NCBI RefSeq assembly: GCF_017115105.1
Contig: NZ_JABXKH010000064.1
Span: forward strand, 1-64,000
DNA: 64,000 nucleotides
Source of the DNA: Nostoc sp. NMS2
GTDB taxonomy: Bacteria > Cyanobacteriota > Cyanobacteriia > Cyanobacteriales > Nostocaceae
Direction: 5' to 3'
Shown: positions 7,103-14,962 of the stretch, piece after piece
Layout: each line of letters begins with the position of its first letter
Numbering within the stretch: the first letter of the stretch is position 1
Position numbers and translations under genes: made by a program
The notes under the pieces: generated by a model
The model's input: the letters and a program-made list of their open reading frames with translations, nothing else
The model's database searches: none
Told to the model about the DNA's origin: nothing

Positions 7103-9913
7103 TTAGATAGCTTGCTTGTTTAGTGGAATTACAACTATAAATTCTGTACCCTGTCCAGGATTAGAAATACATTGTAATTTTCCCCGATGTTTTTCGGTGA
7201 TAATCTGGTAACTAATAGATAAGCCTAATCCCGTACCTTTGCCAACTGGTTTAGTAGTAAAGAATGGTTCAAATAATTGTTTTTGGACGTTTTCTGGAAT
7301 GCCTATACCATTATCAGCAACGCGAATAACTACCTGATTGTCACTAGTGAGTTGAGTATAAATTCTAATTTGGGGAGTTGATAGGGCTGCTTTCTTTACT
7401 CCCCATTCACCATTCTCCACTGCTTCTTCTAAAGCATCGATCGCATTTGCTAGAAGATTCATAAATACCTGATTCAGTTGTCCGGCATAACATTCTACTA
7501 ATGGCAGATCGCCGTACTCTTTGATGATGTCAATTGTTAGAGAGTTAGATTTAGCCTTGAGTCGATGTTCTAGAATGATCAATGTATTATCTATACCCTC
7601 ATGGATATTCACAGCTTTCATCTCTGTTTCATCTAACCGAGAAAAGGTTCGTAGAGATAGGACAATTTCTGTGATTCTTTCGGCACCAACTGTCATAGAA
7701 TTTAACAAGTTGGGCAAGTCTGCTATCAAGAAATCTAGGTCGATGGCTTCTGTTTCTTTTTTAATTTCTGTTACTGGATTAGGATAGTTTTGCTGATATA
7801 GTTGCAGTAGTCTCAATAAATCTTGGATATATTGATTGGCATAGCCGACATTGCCATAAATAAAATTGATTGGGTTGTTAATTTCGTGCGCTACACCTGC
7901 TACCAACTGCCCCAAACTGGACATTTTTTCACTATGCACGAGTTGAGATGCTAGCTGCTTTGCCTCTTGGCGTAATTGTGCTTCTGAGTATCGTAATATC
8001 TGCTCTGCTTGTTTGCGCTGGGTAATGTCGTGGAGAATGACGACATACTCCTGAAAATCTTGATGAGGGCGGTCTGAGATGGAAACTTCCAGGATTTTGT
8101 TTTTGCCATTGCGGAGTAAGGTTTGTTCGCTGCGCTTTGTCCACTTGTCTGGATAGTGGACTAATGCAGTTAGCCATTTGTTGAGGTAATTTCCCCGCAA
8201 CTCAGATGGGTTGACACCAAAGAAAGATTCAGTGGCTGGATTCGCCTGCTGGATAATGCCTTGCTCATCCACAACTAAAATACCATCTTGAGCAACAGTA
8301 AACAGGTGTTCGGCAGATTCTCTGGCTTCTGCAATCGCTACCACTTGCGGTAAACTTGTCCAACAAGCGATCGCTACTCCCACAAATGCCACTGTCATCA
8401 GCAGCACCACAAATATATTCTCACCCCCCTCACTGGTCACTTTATTAAGTTTGACACCAAATAACCAGCCAACTGCCACTGCGCTGCATAGTAAAAAAAT
8501 CAGGATGCTCACCTGAAGCACTACCGAGTCCTTGATAATTACCTGAGAGCGCGTGCGATATCGCCGCATCCACCAACTGGGATGAAATGGAGGGAAGTTC
8601 ACCCGCCTAATAACTGCATCTATTGCCATAACGCCAATGGGAAATAATAGCCCAATTAGCAAGTTGAGCCAACCCCAGGCAAATCCGCCCACCACTAGCA
8701 CCACAACTTCTAACAGCAGAATGGCCAGAGATATGTGAGGGAACAAAACTTCCGAGCGATCGCGCCGCAGCCAAAGCCCCAAATGCAATAACATAAAGGA
8801 GACAAACCAGCCAACATTACCAACGGCTACGATTCGCGCCACATCTCCCCAAATCAGATAAATCAGGCACAACACCAGTGTTAATGTCAGCGCTGGGACA
8901 AACACACCCCGACGTGACACAACGGAAAATACAGGTGAGATGTGTTTATCTAAAGCCAACTGATACAAAATCCGAGGGCAATTAGAAACAACCGTTGCCG
9001 AACCTAAAAGACAAGCAGCCACCAGCAAAAAGGAAACACTTATAGCTGCTGATTTTCCCCAGAAAGGTTGGGAAGCCGCCACCAGATTCAGAAAAGCATT
9101 GTCTTTGAGGCTTGGATCGGTTGCTAACCGCATCATTACCCAAGATCCCCCCAAAAAGATCGGTGGCATCATCCAAGCCGCAACATCCAGAAAGCGCAGC
9201 GTCTGGGTGGGTTGGCGGCTATCAGCGACAAAAGAAGAAGCCGTTTCACAACTGTAGGTGGCATAAGTGACGAAAAAGAACCACTTGGCCCAATCAACAA
9301 AACCTAGAGATGACCAATTGCTAGGAAAAAACCCAGGACTATCAACAGAGAAAGCTAACCAGCCAAGACCCTGTACACAGAAGGTCATTAGCAATCCAAA
9401 GGCTGGAATTACAAAAAAGAAGTGTAAAATACTCAGGGCGCGAGTCCCACTAAACGCCACTATAAACGGCAACACTGTAAAGCCAATATTCAGAAATATT
9501 TCTGGACAGGCAATACCCAGCGCCTCCAAATTCACCTTAATTAAATCTTTGAGGACGATTGTATTAACTGCCAGGTAGGAAACCCAGTTGAGGAGGTATC
9601 CAATTGCGGCATAGCAAGCTAGTCCTGGGTAGTTTTGCAGCAATTTAGTGGCATAATTAGGCGTTCCTCCAGCTACATTTATAAAATGCATACCCAAGCG
9701 TTTTACTTGGTAGTTGAGCAGCATTCCGAAAATCACCGCAGGTATCCAGACAAAAATAGCTTGGGAACCGAGAGCAGCATGAATTGCTGGAACCAATGCT
9801 GTCCAGGAAATATGAGCCGTTAAACCAAAGCCCCAACTTTCAAAAGCACTCAGGCTTCTAGTCAAGCGAGGGTAAGAAGATTGGCCCAAAGTCGGATTAG
9901 CAGGATGGGACAT
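7103..9913 (-). CDS. APC-type permease / PAS / sensor histidine kinase fusion
   Basis: Three parts are visible in 936 residues. Residues about 15-440 form an amino-acid-polyamine-organocation (APC) permease-like domain (ESWGFGLTAHISWTALVP, then VAGGTPNYATKLL) with about 12 membrane segments, and two more helices follow near 470-520. Residues about 530-650 are a PAS domain (LFTVAQDGILVVDEQGIIQQANPATE). Residues about 655-930 are a kinase with H-box VAGVAHEINNPINF, N-box NLLANAIDAL, and ATP-lid motifs DNGIGIPE and GKGTGLGLS. A transporter-like sensor would couple amino-acid binding or transport to phosphorylation. No response regulator is adjacent. A TIR element lies 30 bp upstream. Confidence 0.9.
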   Translation of the reverse strand: MSHPANPTLGQSSYPRLTRSLSAFESWGFGLTAHISWTALVPAIHAALGSQAIFVWIPAVIFGMLLNYQVKRLGMHFINVAGGTPNYATKLLQNYPGLACYAAIGYLLNWVSYLAVNTIVLKDLIKVNLEALGIACPEIFLNIGFTVLPFIVAFSGTRALSILHFFFVIPAFGLLMTFCVQGLGWLAFSVDSPGFFPSNWSSLGFVDWAKWFFFVTYATYSCETASSFVADSRQPTQTLRFLDVAAWMMPPIFLGGSWVMMRLATDPSLKDNAFLNLVAASQPFWGKSAAISVSFLLVAACLLGSATVVSNCPRILYQLALDKHISPVFSVVSRRGVFVPALTLTLVLCLIYLIWGDVARIVAVGNVGWFVSFMLLHLGLWLRRDRSEVLFPHISLAILLLEVVVLVVGGFAWGWLNLLIGLLFPIGVMAIDAVIRRVNFPPFHPSWWMRRYRTRSQVIIKDSVVLQVSILIFLLCSAVAVGWLFGVKLNKVTSEGGENIFVVLLMTVAFVGVAIACWTSLPQVVAIAEARESAEHLFTVAQDGILVVDEQGIIQQANPATESFFGVNPSELRGNYLNKWLTALVHYPDKWTKRSEQTLLRNGKNKILEVSISDRPHQDFQEYVVILHDITQRKQAEQILRYSEAQLRQEAKQLASQLVHSEKMSSLGQLVAGVAHEINNPINFIYGNVGYANQYIQDLLRLLQLYQQNYPNPVTEIKKETEAIDLDFLIADLPNLLNSMTVGAERITEIVLSLRTFSRLDETEMKAVNIHEGIDNTLIILEHRLKAKSNSLTIDIIKEYGDLPLVECYAGQLNQVFMNLLANAIDALEEAVENGEWGVKKAALSTPQIRIYTQLTSDNQVVIRVADNGIGIPENVQKQLFEPFFTTKPVGKGTGLGLSISYQIITEKHRGKLQCISNPGQGTEFIVVIPLNKQAI

Positions 9914-9942
9914 GATTGGCAGTGCTGGGTGGGATACTGTAA

Positions 9943-10135
9943 TTAACGCTCTTTTATGACTCTCGTGGGATAAAAATCATCCACCCTTATTTTTAAGGAC
10001 TTTGATGAACTTAGGCGTAGGTTGGGTTGAGGAACGAAACCCAACACCAACAATCTCTGATTTTGTTGGGGTTTCACTAAAGTTCAACCCAACCTACGAA
10101 TATTTTATTTTTTCGGAGTAATAAAAGAGCGTTAA
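9943..10135. mobile_element. TIR element, family C, with nested palindrome
   Basis: Perfect 15-bp inverted ends, TTAACGCTCTTTTAT at 9943-9957 and its complement at 10121-10135, bound a 193-bp non-coding element. Nested within it (10016-10098) is a second palindrome with ends CGTAGGTTGGGTTGA and TCAACCCAACCTACG, itself containing a GAAACCCAACA/TGTTGGGGTTTC pair. The whole sits immediately upstream of the permease-kinase gene and could carry or displace its promoter. Confidence 0.75.
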
Positions 10136-10308
10136 GCTTATTAGCTAGAGTTCCCATCTTCTAAATGTTCTGAACAGAGACTTTTTGCTCGAAATCATAC
10201 AGAGAAAATTACCTTTACAATACCAATATTTCATAATTTGGGCTTCAAGGTGCGTAGATGCGGAGCGGCTTGTCGTCAGAAATCGCTTTAGTAGCCGATC
10301 TTTTCATC

Positions 10309-10386
10309 CTGCCTGCCCCTGCTCCCCCTGCTCCCCTGCCTCCCCTGCTCCCCCTGCCTGCCCCTGCTCCCCCTGCTCCCCTGCCT
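10309..10386. repeat. Low-complexity CCCCTGCTCC tandem repeat
   Basis: About 78 bp of C-rich decamer-like units (CCTGCCCCTGCTCCCCCTGC and variants) lie just after the stop of the GMC oxidoreductase. The plus-strand reading frames across it, which would read as repeated proline and cysteine, are artefacts of the repeat. Similar C-rich stretches occur near 23870, 34110 and 41180. It resembles short tandem repeats common between genes in filamentous cyanobacteria. Confidence 0.7.
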
Positions 10387-10388
10387 TC

Positions 10389-11957
10389 TTACTCCCACTC
10401 CATGCTTTCAGGAAGCTTCTTATTGAGAAAGCGATCCATGCACCGCTCCGCTAAAGCCGCGATGGTTAGCGATGGGTTAGTGCAGGCAGTCGAACCAGGA
10501 ATCAGAGAACCATCAACAACAAATAAATTAGAATAGCCGTGGACTTTGCCGTAAGTGTTGCATACAGCACCCATAGTTGCACCACCAAGGGGATGCGCTG
10601 TCGCACTAAAGTCAAGTGGTGCGCCAAAAGTAGTACCATTAGCTTGATTTAGCCGTTGGTAAGTATACTGATTAGCCTGGGTAATTTTCTGATTATTGGT
10701 TGAGTCTTTCGGCCAGAATAAATTAGCTGATTGCGTAGAAGTATTGTAAGTCAGATAGCCCTCTGGCTTGGCGATCGCAAGACTAACAGGAGCTAACACC
10801 CCTTGTGGAACTATGGGAAAAGGAAGTTGCTCGATGACTAATGGAGCGATGGGATTGTCGAAGTCTTCAATTACTACCGATGCTGGCCCGCCCAGTGTGG
10901 CATTAGTTTGACTAGAAGTAACGATCGCACTCACCCCATCACCGTTAGTTCCCCACAATTTTCCGACTTGATTGTTCAGGCGACGCAATGTCCCATTGTG
11001 CTTGGCACGTAAAAGCAATTCGGTGGTACCAATGGAACCGGCTGCTAAAAACAGATAGCGACAGATAAAGGATTTTTTAGCCAGTACAACTCCCCGCTCA
11101 TCGATTTGATTGCAGGTAACTCGGTAACGCCCAGCATGGCATTCTTCGATCGTGTTTACTACGTGTAGGGGTCGGATTTCCACCTTTTTAGTAGCTTCTG
11201 CCATGCTGAGATAATTTCGATCTAAGCTATTTTTTGCACCACTATTAAGACCATAGTAAACTTGACCTGCGATCGCTGAAGGAACCTTCTTACCCGCAAT
11301 TTCTTGGCGAACGATATCCCAATCAACAGCGACATCAAGCTTGCGGGCTTTTAAACCAGCTTTGGCTGCTTGCTCTAATAAAATCCGGCTTGCCAAATAG
11401 TAGTCAGTCTGTAAAATCTCATCTGGTATAGGAGATGGTTTGAGGATGGAACGCACTCTTGGATAGTAAACTTTATCCAGTTCCTCATATTTGATGCTGC
11501 GTGGAAAGACTTGATAAAAAAGTTCTTTAGTTGGCTGATAACTGACAGCATTGTAGACTAGAGAACCGCCTCCCACCCCCGCCCCACGATAAGCAATAAT
11601 GCCATCGCCTACCTTAACATCAAGGACACCAGTATAAATATCAATCGGAACTTGGTTGAATATAATTGTAGTCGGACTTAACCAAGTAGAACGACCATCG
11701 GGGTTTTGATATGTGGAGAAAGTATTACCTGCATTGGTTATTGGCCATCGTCGTCCCCGCTCCAATACTATAGTTTTAATTCCAGCTTCACCAAGGCGCA
11801 ATGCTGCAACTGCTCCACCAAAACCGCTACCAATCACCAGCGCTTCTACACATTCTTCACCACGATAGGTTGCAGAAGCAATGTTAGACACACCTATACT
11901 TGCGGTTGCTGCCAGTGTTGCCCGAATAAATTGACGACGTTTAATTACGCCTGACAT
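10389..11957 (-). CDS. GMC family oxidoreductase, cholesterol-oxidase-like, Tat signal
   Basis: The 522-residue protein begins with a twin-arginine signal (KRRQFIRATLAATASIG), predicting export of the folded flavoprotein. The FAD-binding motif EALVIGSGFGGAVAALRLGE follows at about residue 36. The segment GAGVGGGSLVYNAV and the C-terminal AHPLGGATMGAVC, FVVDGSLIPGSTACTNPSLTI are characteristic of the cholesterol-oxidase-like branch of GMC oxidoreductases, which oxidise alcohol groups on sterol-like or other hydrophobic substrates. Cyanobacteria rarely make sterols, so the true substrate is open. It is monocistronic by position. Its 350-bp upstream region (11958-12308) holds only a family B fragment. 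Confidence 0.87.
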   Translation of the reverse strand: MSGVIKRRQFIRATLAATASIGVSNIASATYRGEECVEALVIGSGFGGAVAALRLGEAGIKTIVLERGRRWPITNAGNTFSTYQNPDGRSTWLSPTTIIFNQVPIDIYTGVLDVKVGDGIIAYRGAGVGGGSLVYNAVSYQPTKELFYQVFPRSIKYEELDKVYYPRVRSILKPSPIPDEILQTDYYLASRILLEQAAKAGLKARKLDVAVDWDIVRQEIAGKKVPSAIAGQVYYGLNSGAKNSLDRNYLSMAEATKKVEIRPLHVVNTIEECHAGRYRVTCNQIDERGVVLAKKSFICRYLFLAAGSIGTTELLLRAKHNGTLRRLNNQVGKLWGTNGDGVSAIVTSSQTNATLGGPASVVIEDFDNPIAPLVIEQLPFPIVPQGVLAPVSLAIAKPEGYLTYNTSTQSANLFWPKDSTNNQKITQANQYTYQRLNQANGTTFGAPLDFSATAHPLGGATMGAVCNTYGKVHGYSNLFVVDGSLIPGSTACTNPSLTIAALAERCMDRFLNKKLPESMEWE

Positions 11958-12173
11958 AATTGATTTCCTGTATTAGTTGATTATGCACCGACACCTTGAC
12001 ATAGCAGTTGAAATAACTAGCTGCAATTGATGTCTTTAAGGAATTACAGAAGTAACTCGAAAATCTCGACCATCTGGTTATGGCAACTTCTGTTACATTC
12101 GTTGCACAATCCTAAAAATACCAGTATCAAAAATAGTTGATCTGCCAAATTGCCAAAAACTTGTTTTTGTGTA

Positions 12174-12245
12174 TTTAGAGACTGCTAAATAAAAAAATAT
12201 CCAACTACTGATTGCGGGGTAGTTGTCTCACCCGCCTGTAACACT
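12174..12245. repeat. Left half of a family B TIR element
   Basis: TTTAGAGACTGCTAAATAAA and the following CCAACTACTGATTGCGGGG align with the left 60 bp of the element at 264-387 (TTTAGGGACTTCCAAATAAA, then TCAACTACTTCTTGTGGG). No matching right end is seen, so this is a decayed or truncated copy upstream of tmk. Confidence 0.5.
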
Positions 12246-12308
12246 TCGCGCTATTCTTGATCAAACAAACGTCAGCGAACAAGTTTATTGCAGCGAACTT
12301 TAAAAAGC

Positions 12309-12944
12309 ATGGGTGGCAAATTAATTGTATTTGAAGGGGTGGAAGGCTGTGGCAAAACCAGCCAAATGCAGCTTTGTTCCCAGTGGTTGGAAAGCCTGGA
12401 TGTTTCTGTGGTGGTAACTCGTGAACCAGGGGGAACAGAGTTAGGCTTACATCTTCGCCGCTTGCTACTAGAGAAGGCAGAGGATAAACCAGTTGCTGAA
12501 GTGACAGAACTTTTATTGTATGCTGCTGACCGATCGCAACACGTTGAACAAGAACTTAAACCAAATCTGGCAGCAGGGAAATATATTTTATGCGATCGCT
12601 ACACTGACTCTACCATTGCCTACCAAGGATATGGTCGCGGTTTGAACATAAGTTTAATTAATCAGCTTAACTATATTGCCACTGCTGGCTTAGAGAGTGA
12701 CTTAACTATTTGGCTAGATGTCGATGTCGAAATCGGACTAGCCCGCAAACGGGGAGATGGAGTAGGATTCGACCGCATTGAACAAGAAACAATCGCTTTT
12801 CATCGGCGCGTTCAGCAAGGATACGCAGAGTTAGCAGCATCTTATCCTTCAAGAATTGTGCGGGTAGATGGCAGCTTAAGTAAAGAAGCTGTGCAACAAG
12901 TAATTCAAGAAATTCTGCGCGTCCACCTGAAGAGGTTGCCATAG
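12309..12944 (+). CDS. tmk: Thymidylate kinase
   Basis: Starting at ATG 12309 (MGGKLIVFEG) the protein has 211 residues, the usual length. It contains the P-loop FEGVEGCGKTSQ, the DR-x substrate motif TREPGGTELG, DRYTDSTIAYQGYGRG (the conserved DRY) and a lid with ARKRG. It phosphorylates dTMP to dTDP in the cytoplasm for DNA synthesis. An upstream ATG at 12288 adds seven unlikely residues. In many cyanobacteria holB follows tmk, but here no gene follows within 390 bp. Confidence 0.95.
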   Translation: MGGKLIVFEGVEGCGKTSQMQLCSQWLESLDVSVVVTREPGGTELGLHLRRLLLEKAEDKPVAEVTELLLYAADRSQHVEQELKPNLAAGKYILCDRYTDSTIAYQGYGRGLNISLINQLNYIATAGLESDLTIWLDVDVEIGLARKRGDGVGFDRIEQETIAFHRRVQQGYAELAASYPSRIVRVDGSLSKEAVQQVIQEILRVHLKRLP

Positions 12945-12987
12945 GTATCGTCTCAAATTTTGAAGGCAAAATTTTTTGAATTGTTTA

Positions 12988-13013
12988 CTTAACTGTCTTA
13001 ACTGTCCTTGCAT
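12988..13013. promoter_or_regulatory. 26-nt motif shared with 16657-16682
   Basis: The sequence starts CTTAACTGTCTTAACTGTC and ends CTTGCAT. It matches 24 of 26 positions with 16657-16682, and the AT-rich flanks to the left are also similar. It contains a direct repeat of TTAACTGTC. Each copy lies upstream of a small plus-strand gene (13337 and 16783). It might be a regulator site or a leftover of a larger repeat. Confidence 0.35.
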
Positions 13014-13208
13014 CCTTGCTTTAAGCCTGAGAATATAAAAGACAGGTAATTTTCCGATTCCACATCCGAATCTAAGACTATTGCATTGCTCACAAAAGCG
13101 TTGGTGCAGACTGCCGCAGGCATCGTTATCTTCAGGGGTCTAACAAACACTGAAACGAAGCTTGCTTTGCCATTTATATATTAAATAAAAGGTTGGGAGG
13201 AAGAGTTT

Positions 13209-13334
13209 GGGGACTTGACAAGAAATAAATTATCCATCTTGTGGGGTGGGCATCCTGCTCGCCCTGAATATGGGACGGGTGCGGACACCCATCCCACAAG
13301 AAAATTTGGGATGTTTTTTATTTGGAGGTACTTT
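13209..13334. mobile_element. Diverged family B TIR element supplying an SD sequence
   Basis: The left end GGGGACTTGACAAGAAATAAA and right end TTTTTTATTTGGAGGTAC resemble the family B ends of 264-387, and the core has the same kind of palindrome (CTTGTGGGGTGGGC to CCATCCCACAAG, about 13234-13302). The right end includes GGAGG at 13324-13328, positioned 8 bp before the ATG of the secreted protein gene at 13337, so the element appears to provide its ribosome-binding site. Confidence 0.6.
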
Positions 13335-13336
13335 GT

Positions 13337-13843
13337 ATGAAATTTAAGTCTATTTCCGTAGGTATTGGTTTAAGCATTCTCAGTTTTTCAGTCAGTTCAT
13401 TCCCACGGACTGTATTCAATTCACCACGAGTCCTTGCCCAAGAAGTTAGTTCTTCATGTCCTTTGCCATCTGACATTGCCGTTACCTTCCTAAATTCTAA
13501 ATGTGAGGAAGTTAAACTAGAGGAGCCTAAGACTTTTTATCGTTACTATAGTAGCAGTGAGAATAGATATGGTAGGTATTTAACAACTGATAAATACGAA
13601 ACAAATGTAGAAGTAATTAGGAATTTAGCTCTAAATCAATCATGGGGCAATAAAGCCACTATGATCCAACCAGTTACTTTGCCGGCAGGAATGACAGTTT
13701 ATCAAGGCATTGTTGCCCCTCAAACCCCCACTCAATGCTATCCTGGCGGTGGTCAACAGACTTTTATTAAAGATACAAGAGATCCAAATATTAAGTGGTC
13801 TGAGGGACAAAATATCGTCCAAAAAGATTTTAGTTGTCCGTAA
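13337..13843 (+). CDS. Secreted protein with possible TNT-like (NAD glycohydrolase) domain
   Basis: From ATG 13337 (preceded by GGAGG) the protein is 168 residues. Residues 1-34 form a signal peptide ending VLA before Gln35. The mature part has four cysteines (41, 56, 134, 167), fitting disulfides outside the cytoplasm. The segment from about 66 to 142 reads TFYRYYSSSENRYGRYLTT, then VIRNLALN, VTLPAGMTVYQGIVAPQ and CYPGGGQQTF. This order (RYGR, a hydrophobic strand, a V-P-A-G strand, then a glycine-rich turn followed by Gln) resembles the tuberculosis-necrotizing-toxin fold (DUF4237), where a Gln after such a turn is catalytic. That is an inference from pattern only. A small gene follows 5 bp later. 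Confidence 0.55.
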   Translation: MKFKSISVGIGLSILSFSVSSFPRTVFNSPRVLAQEVSSSCPLPSDIAVTFLNSKCEEVKLEEPKTFYRYYSSSENRYGRYLTTDKYETNVEVIRNLALNQSWGNKATMIQPVTLPAGMTVYQGIVAPQTPTQCYPGGGQQTFIKDTRDPNIKWSEGQNIVQKDFSCP

Positions 13844-13848
13844 TAATC

Positions 13849-14139
13849 ATGGAAAATAAGACAGAAGAATTCATCAAATTGCTTGATAAAGCTCTTGAGA
13901 TTGCCGAACAGATTCGTAGAGAGAAACAACCAGAATTTAAACACTCAGAGCGTTTAAACAATCTGATCATTGCCCTCGAATCTATTAAAAGTAAGACGCT
14001 GATTGGTAAACTTGAACCATCAGGAGGAATCTCAACCCTTGGGCTGGCTCGTGAAGTGGCTGATTGGATTGAGCCGTTAGATTCGCCATTATTAAAAACT
14101 GTAGGCTCAATAGAGGAATATTACCAAAAACACCTCTAA
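13849..14139 (+). CDS. Hypothetical 96-aa protein, candidate immunity partner
   Basis: The ATG at 13849 follows the stop of the secreted protein by 5 bp, so the two are almost certainly co-transcribed. The 96-residue product is charged and mainly helical (TEEFIKLLDKALEIAEQIRRE), lacks a signal peptide and would be cytoplasmic. I do not recognise a family. Position, size and the secreted partner make an immunity role plausible if the partner is a toxin; otherwise it is simply an unknown small protein. Confidence 0.65.
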   Translation: MENKTEEFIKLLDKALEIAEQIRREKQPEFKHSERLNNLIIALESIKSKTLIGKLEPSGGISTLGLAREVADWIEPLDSPLLKTVGSIEEYYQKHL

Positions 14140-14195
14140 ATACTACAGATTTCTTAGGTAATGTTAGAAAAATTTGAGTTGCATCTGCTGCTAGT

Positions 14196-14327
14196 CTAGT
14201 TGTGGCAGATGTAAAACGTAAATCCTGTATCTAGTAGCGCCTGCACTGGGATAATATCACCATCAGCAGCTATCAAACCAATTTCAAAAATTAACTCGTC
14301 TTTACTGTTAAACTCTCCGAAAATCAT
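14196..14327 (-). pseudogene. Truncated retropepsin-like aspartic protease
   Basis: The ATG (14327-14325) overlaps the TGA of the 105-residue gene by the four bases ATGA. The 43 residues run MIFGEFNSKDELIFEIGLI, then DIIPVQALLDTGFT, the catalytic D-T-G of retropepsin-like proteases, and end six residues later at TAG. Family members are normally about 110-130 residues with the flap and a second conserved G-x-x-I-L/I region, which are absent here. The break is flanked by a short inverted repeat (GCATCTGC at 14180, GCAGATG at 14204), suggesting deletion or insertion at the point of loss. Confidence 0.7.
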
Positions 14328-14641
14328 ATTTTGCCAGAAGCTCCCCTCTCATTGAGACGCATGATGAGGCGCATTTTATCAGAATATTTTTCACGAGCCT
14401 TTTGTCTAGCAATATCCTCATTGGGATCTATAAAATAGCATCCACTCTCAGGCTCAATGACTATAAACCAGTCGTAGTGTTCTTTGATCAACTCTGGTTT
14501 AACTCTGTCAAATACTACTCGACAACGCTGATAAAATACCTCATCTTCAGCTTTGCGTCGGGCTTTTTCTTCGGGTGATAATTGACGTTCTGGAAATACT
14601 CTTCCTCGACGCGGTGTATGATTAGAAGATAGTTGTGTCAT
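14324..14641 (-). CDS. Conserved small protein upstream of aspartic protease
   Basis: The 105-residue protein is hydrophilic: a basic N-terminus (TPRRGRVFPERQ), a helix SPEEKARRKAEDEVFYQRCR, then YDWFIVIEPESGCYFIDPNEDIARQKAREKY. Such a protein upstream of, and overlapping by ATGA, a retropepsin-like gene is a pairing I associate with filamentous cyanobacteria; its role is unknown. The partner here is truncated, so this gene may now be orphaned. HIP1 sites and a TIR element occupy the 322 bp upstream. Confidence 0.7.
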   Translation of the reverse strand: MTQLSSNHTPRRGRVFPERQLSPEEKARRKAEDEVFYQRCRVVFDRVKPELIKEHYDWFIVIEPESGCYFIDPNEDIARQKAREKYSDKMRLIMRLNERGASGKI

Positions 14642-14804
14642 TTTATTTACTATTGGTTAAATAATAGACTCTACTTTTTATATATTGATTATATCTGAAG
14701 CGATCGCTAGAAATAAGTTATCAATATTCCAAATATCAAGCTGTTTTATAAAACAAAAGCGATCGCTCCCTTAAACTTAAAGAGCGATCGCTAATTTTCT
14801 AACT

Positions 14805-14941
14805 CAATACGGTTCGGTTAACGTTCTAATATGTCTGAAGATACCCCCAACCCCCCTTAAAAAGGGGGGCTTTTAACCGTCTTTTACCCCCCTTTTTAAG
14901 GGGGTCGCCGCAGGCGGGGGGATCTTAACCGAACCGTATTG
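14805..14941. mobile_element. TIR element, family A, copy 1
   Basis: Perfect 17-bp inverted ends, CAATACGGTTCGGTTAA (14805-14821) and its complement (14925-14941), enclose a core containing two G/C-rich palindromic blocks (CCCCCCTTAAAAAGGGGGG at 14851 and a counterpart at 14886-14905). Flanks are near-duplicates, TTTCTAACT on the left (14796-14804) and TTTTTAACT on the right (14942-14950), one mismatch in nine. Copies 2 and 3 are at 30520 and 32135. Confidence 0.8.
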
Positions 14942-14962
14942 TTTTTAACTACCAAATACAGC

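Noticed and set aside
10185-10536. Two plus-strand proline/cysteine-rich reading frames
   Set aside because: They arise from the CCCCTGCTCC repeat and overlap the end of the GMC oxidoreductase gene.
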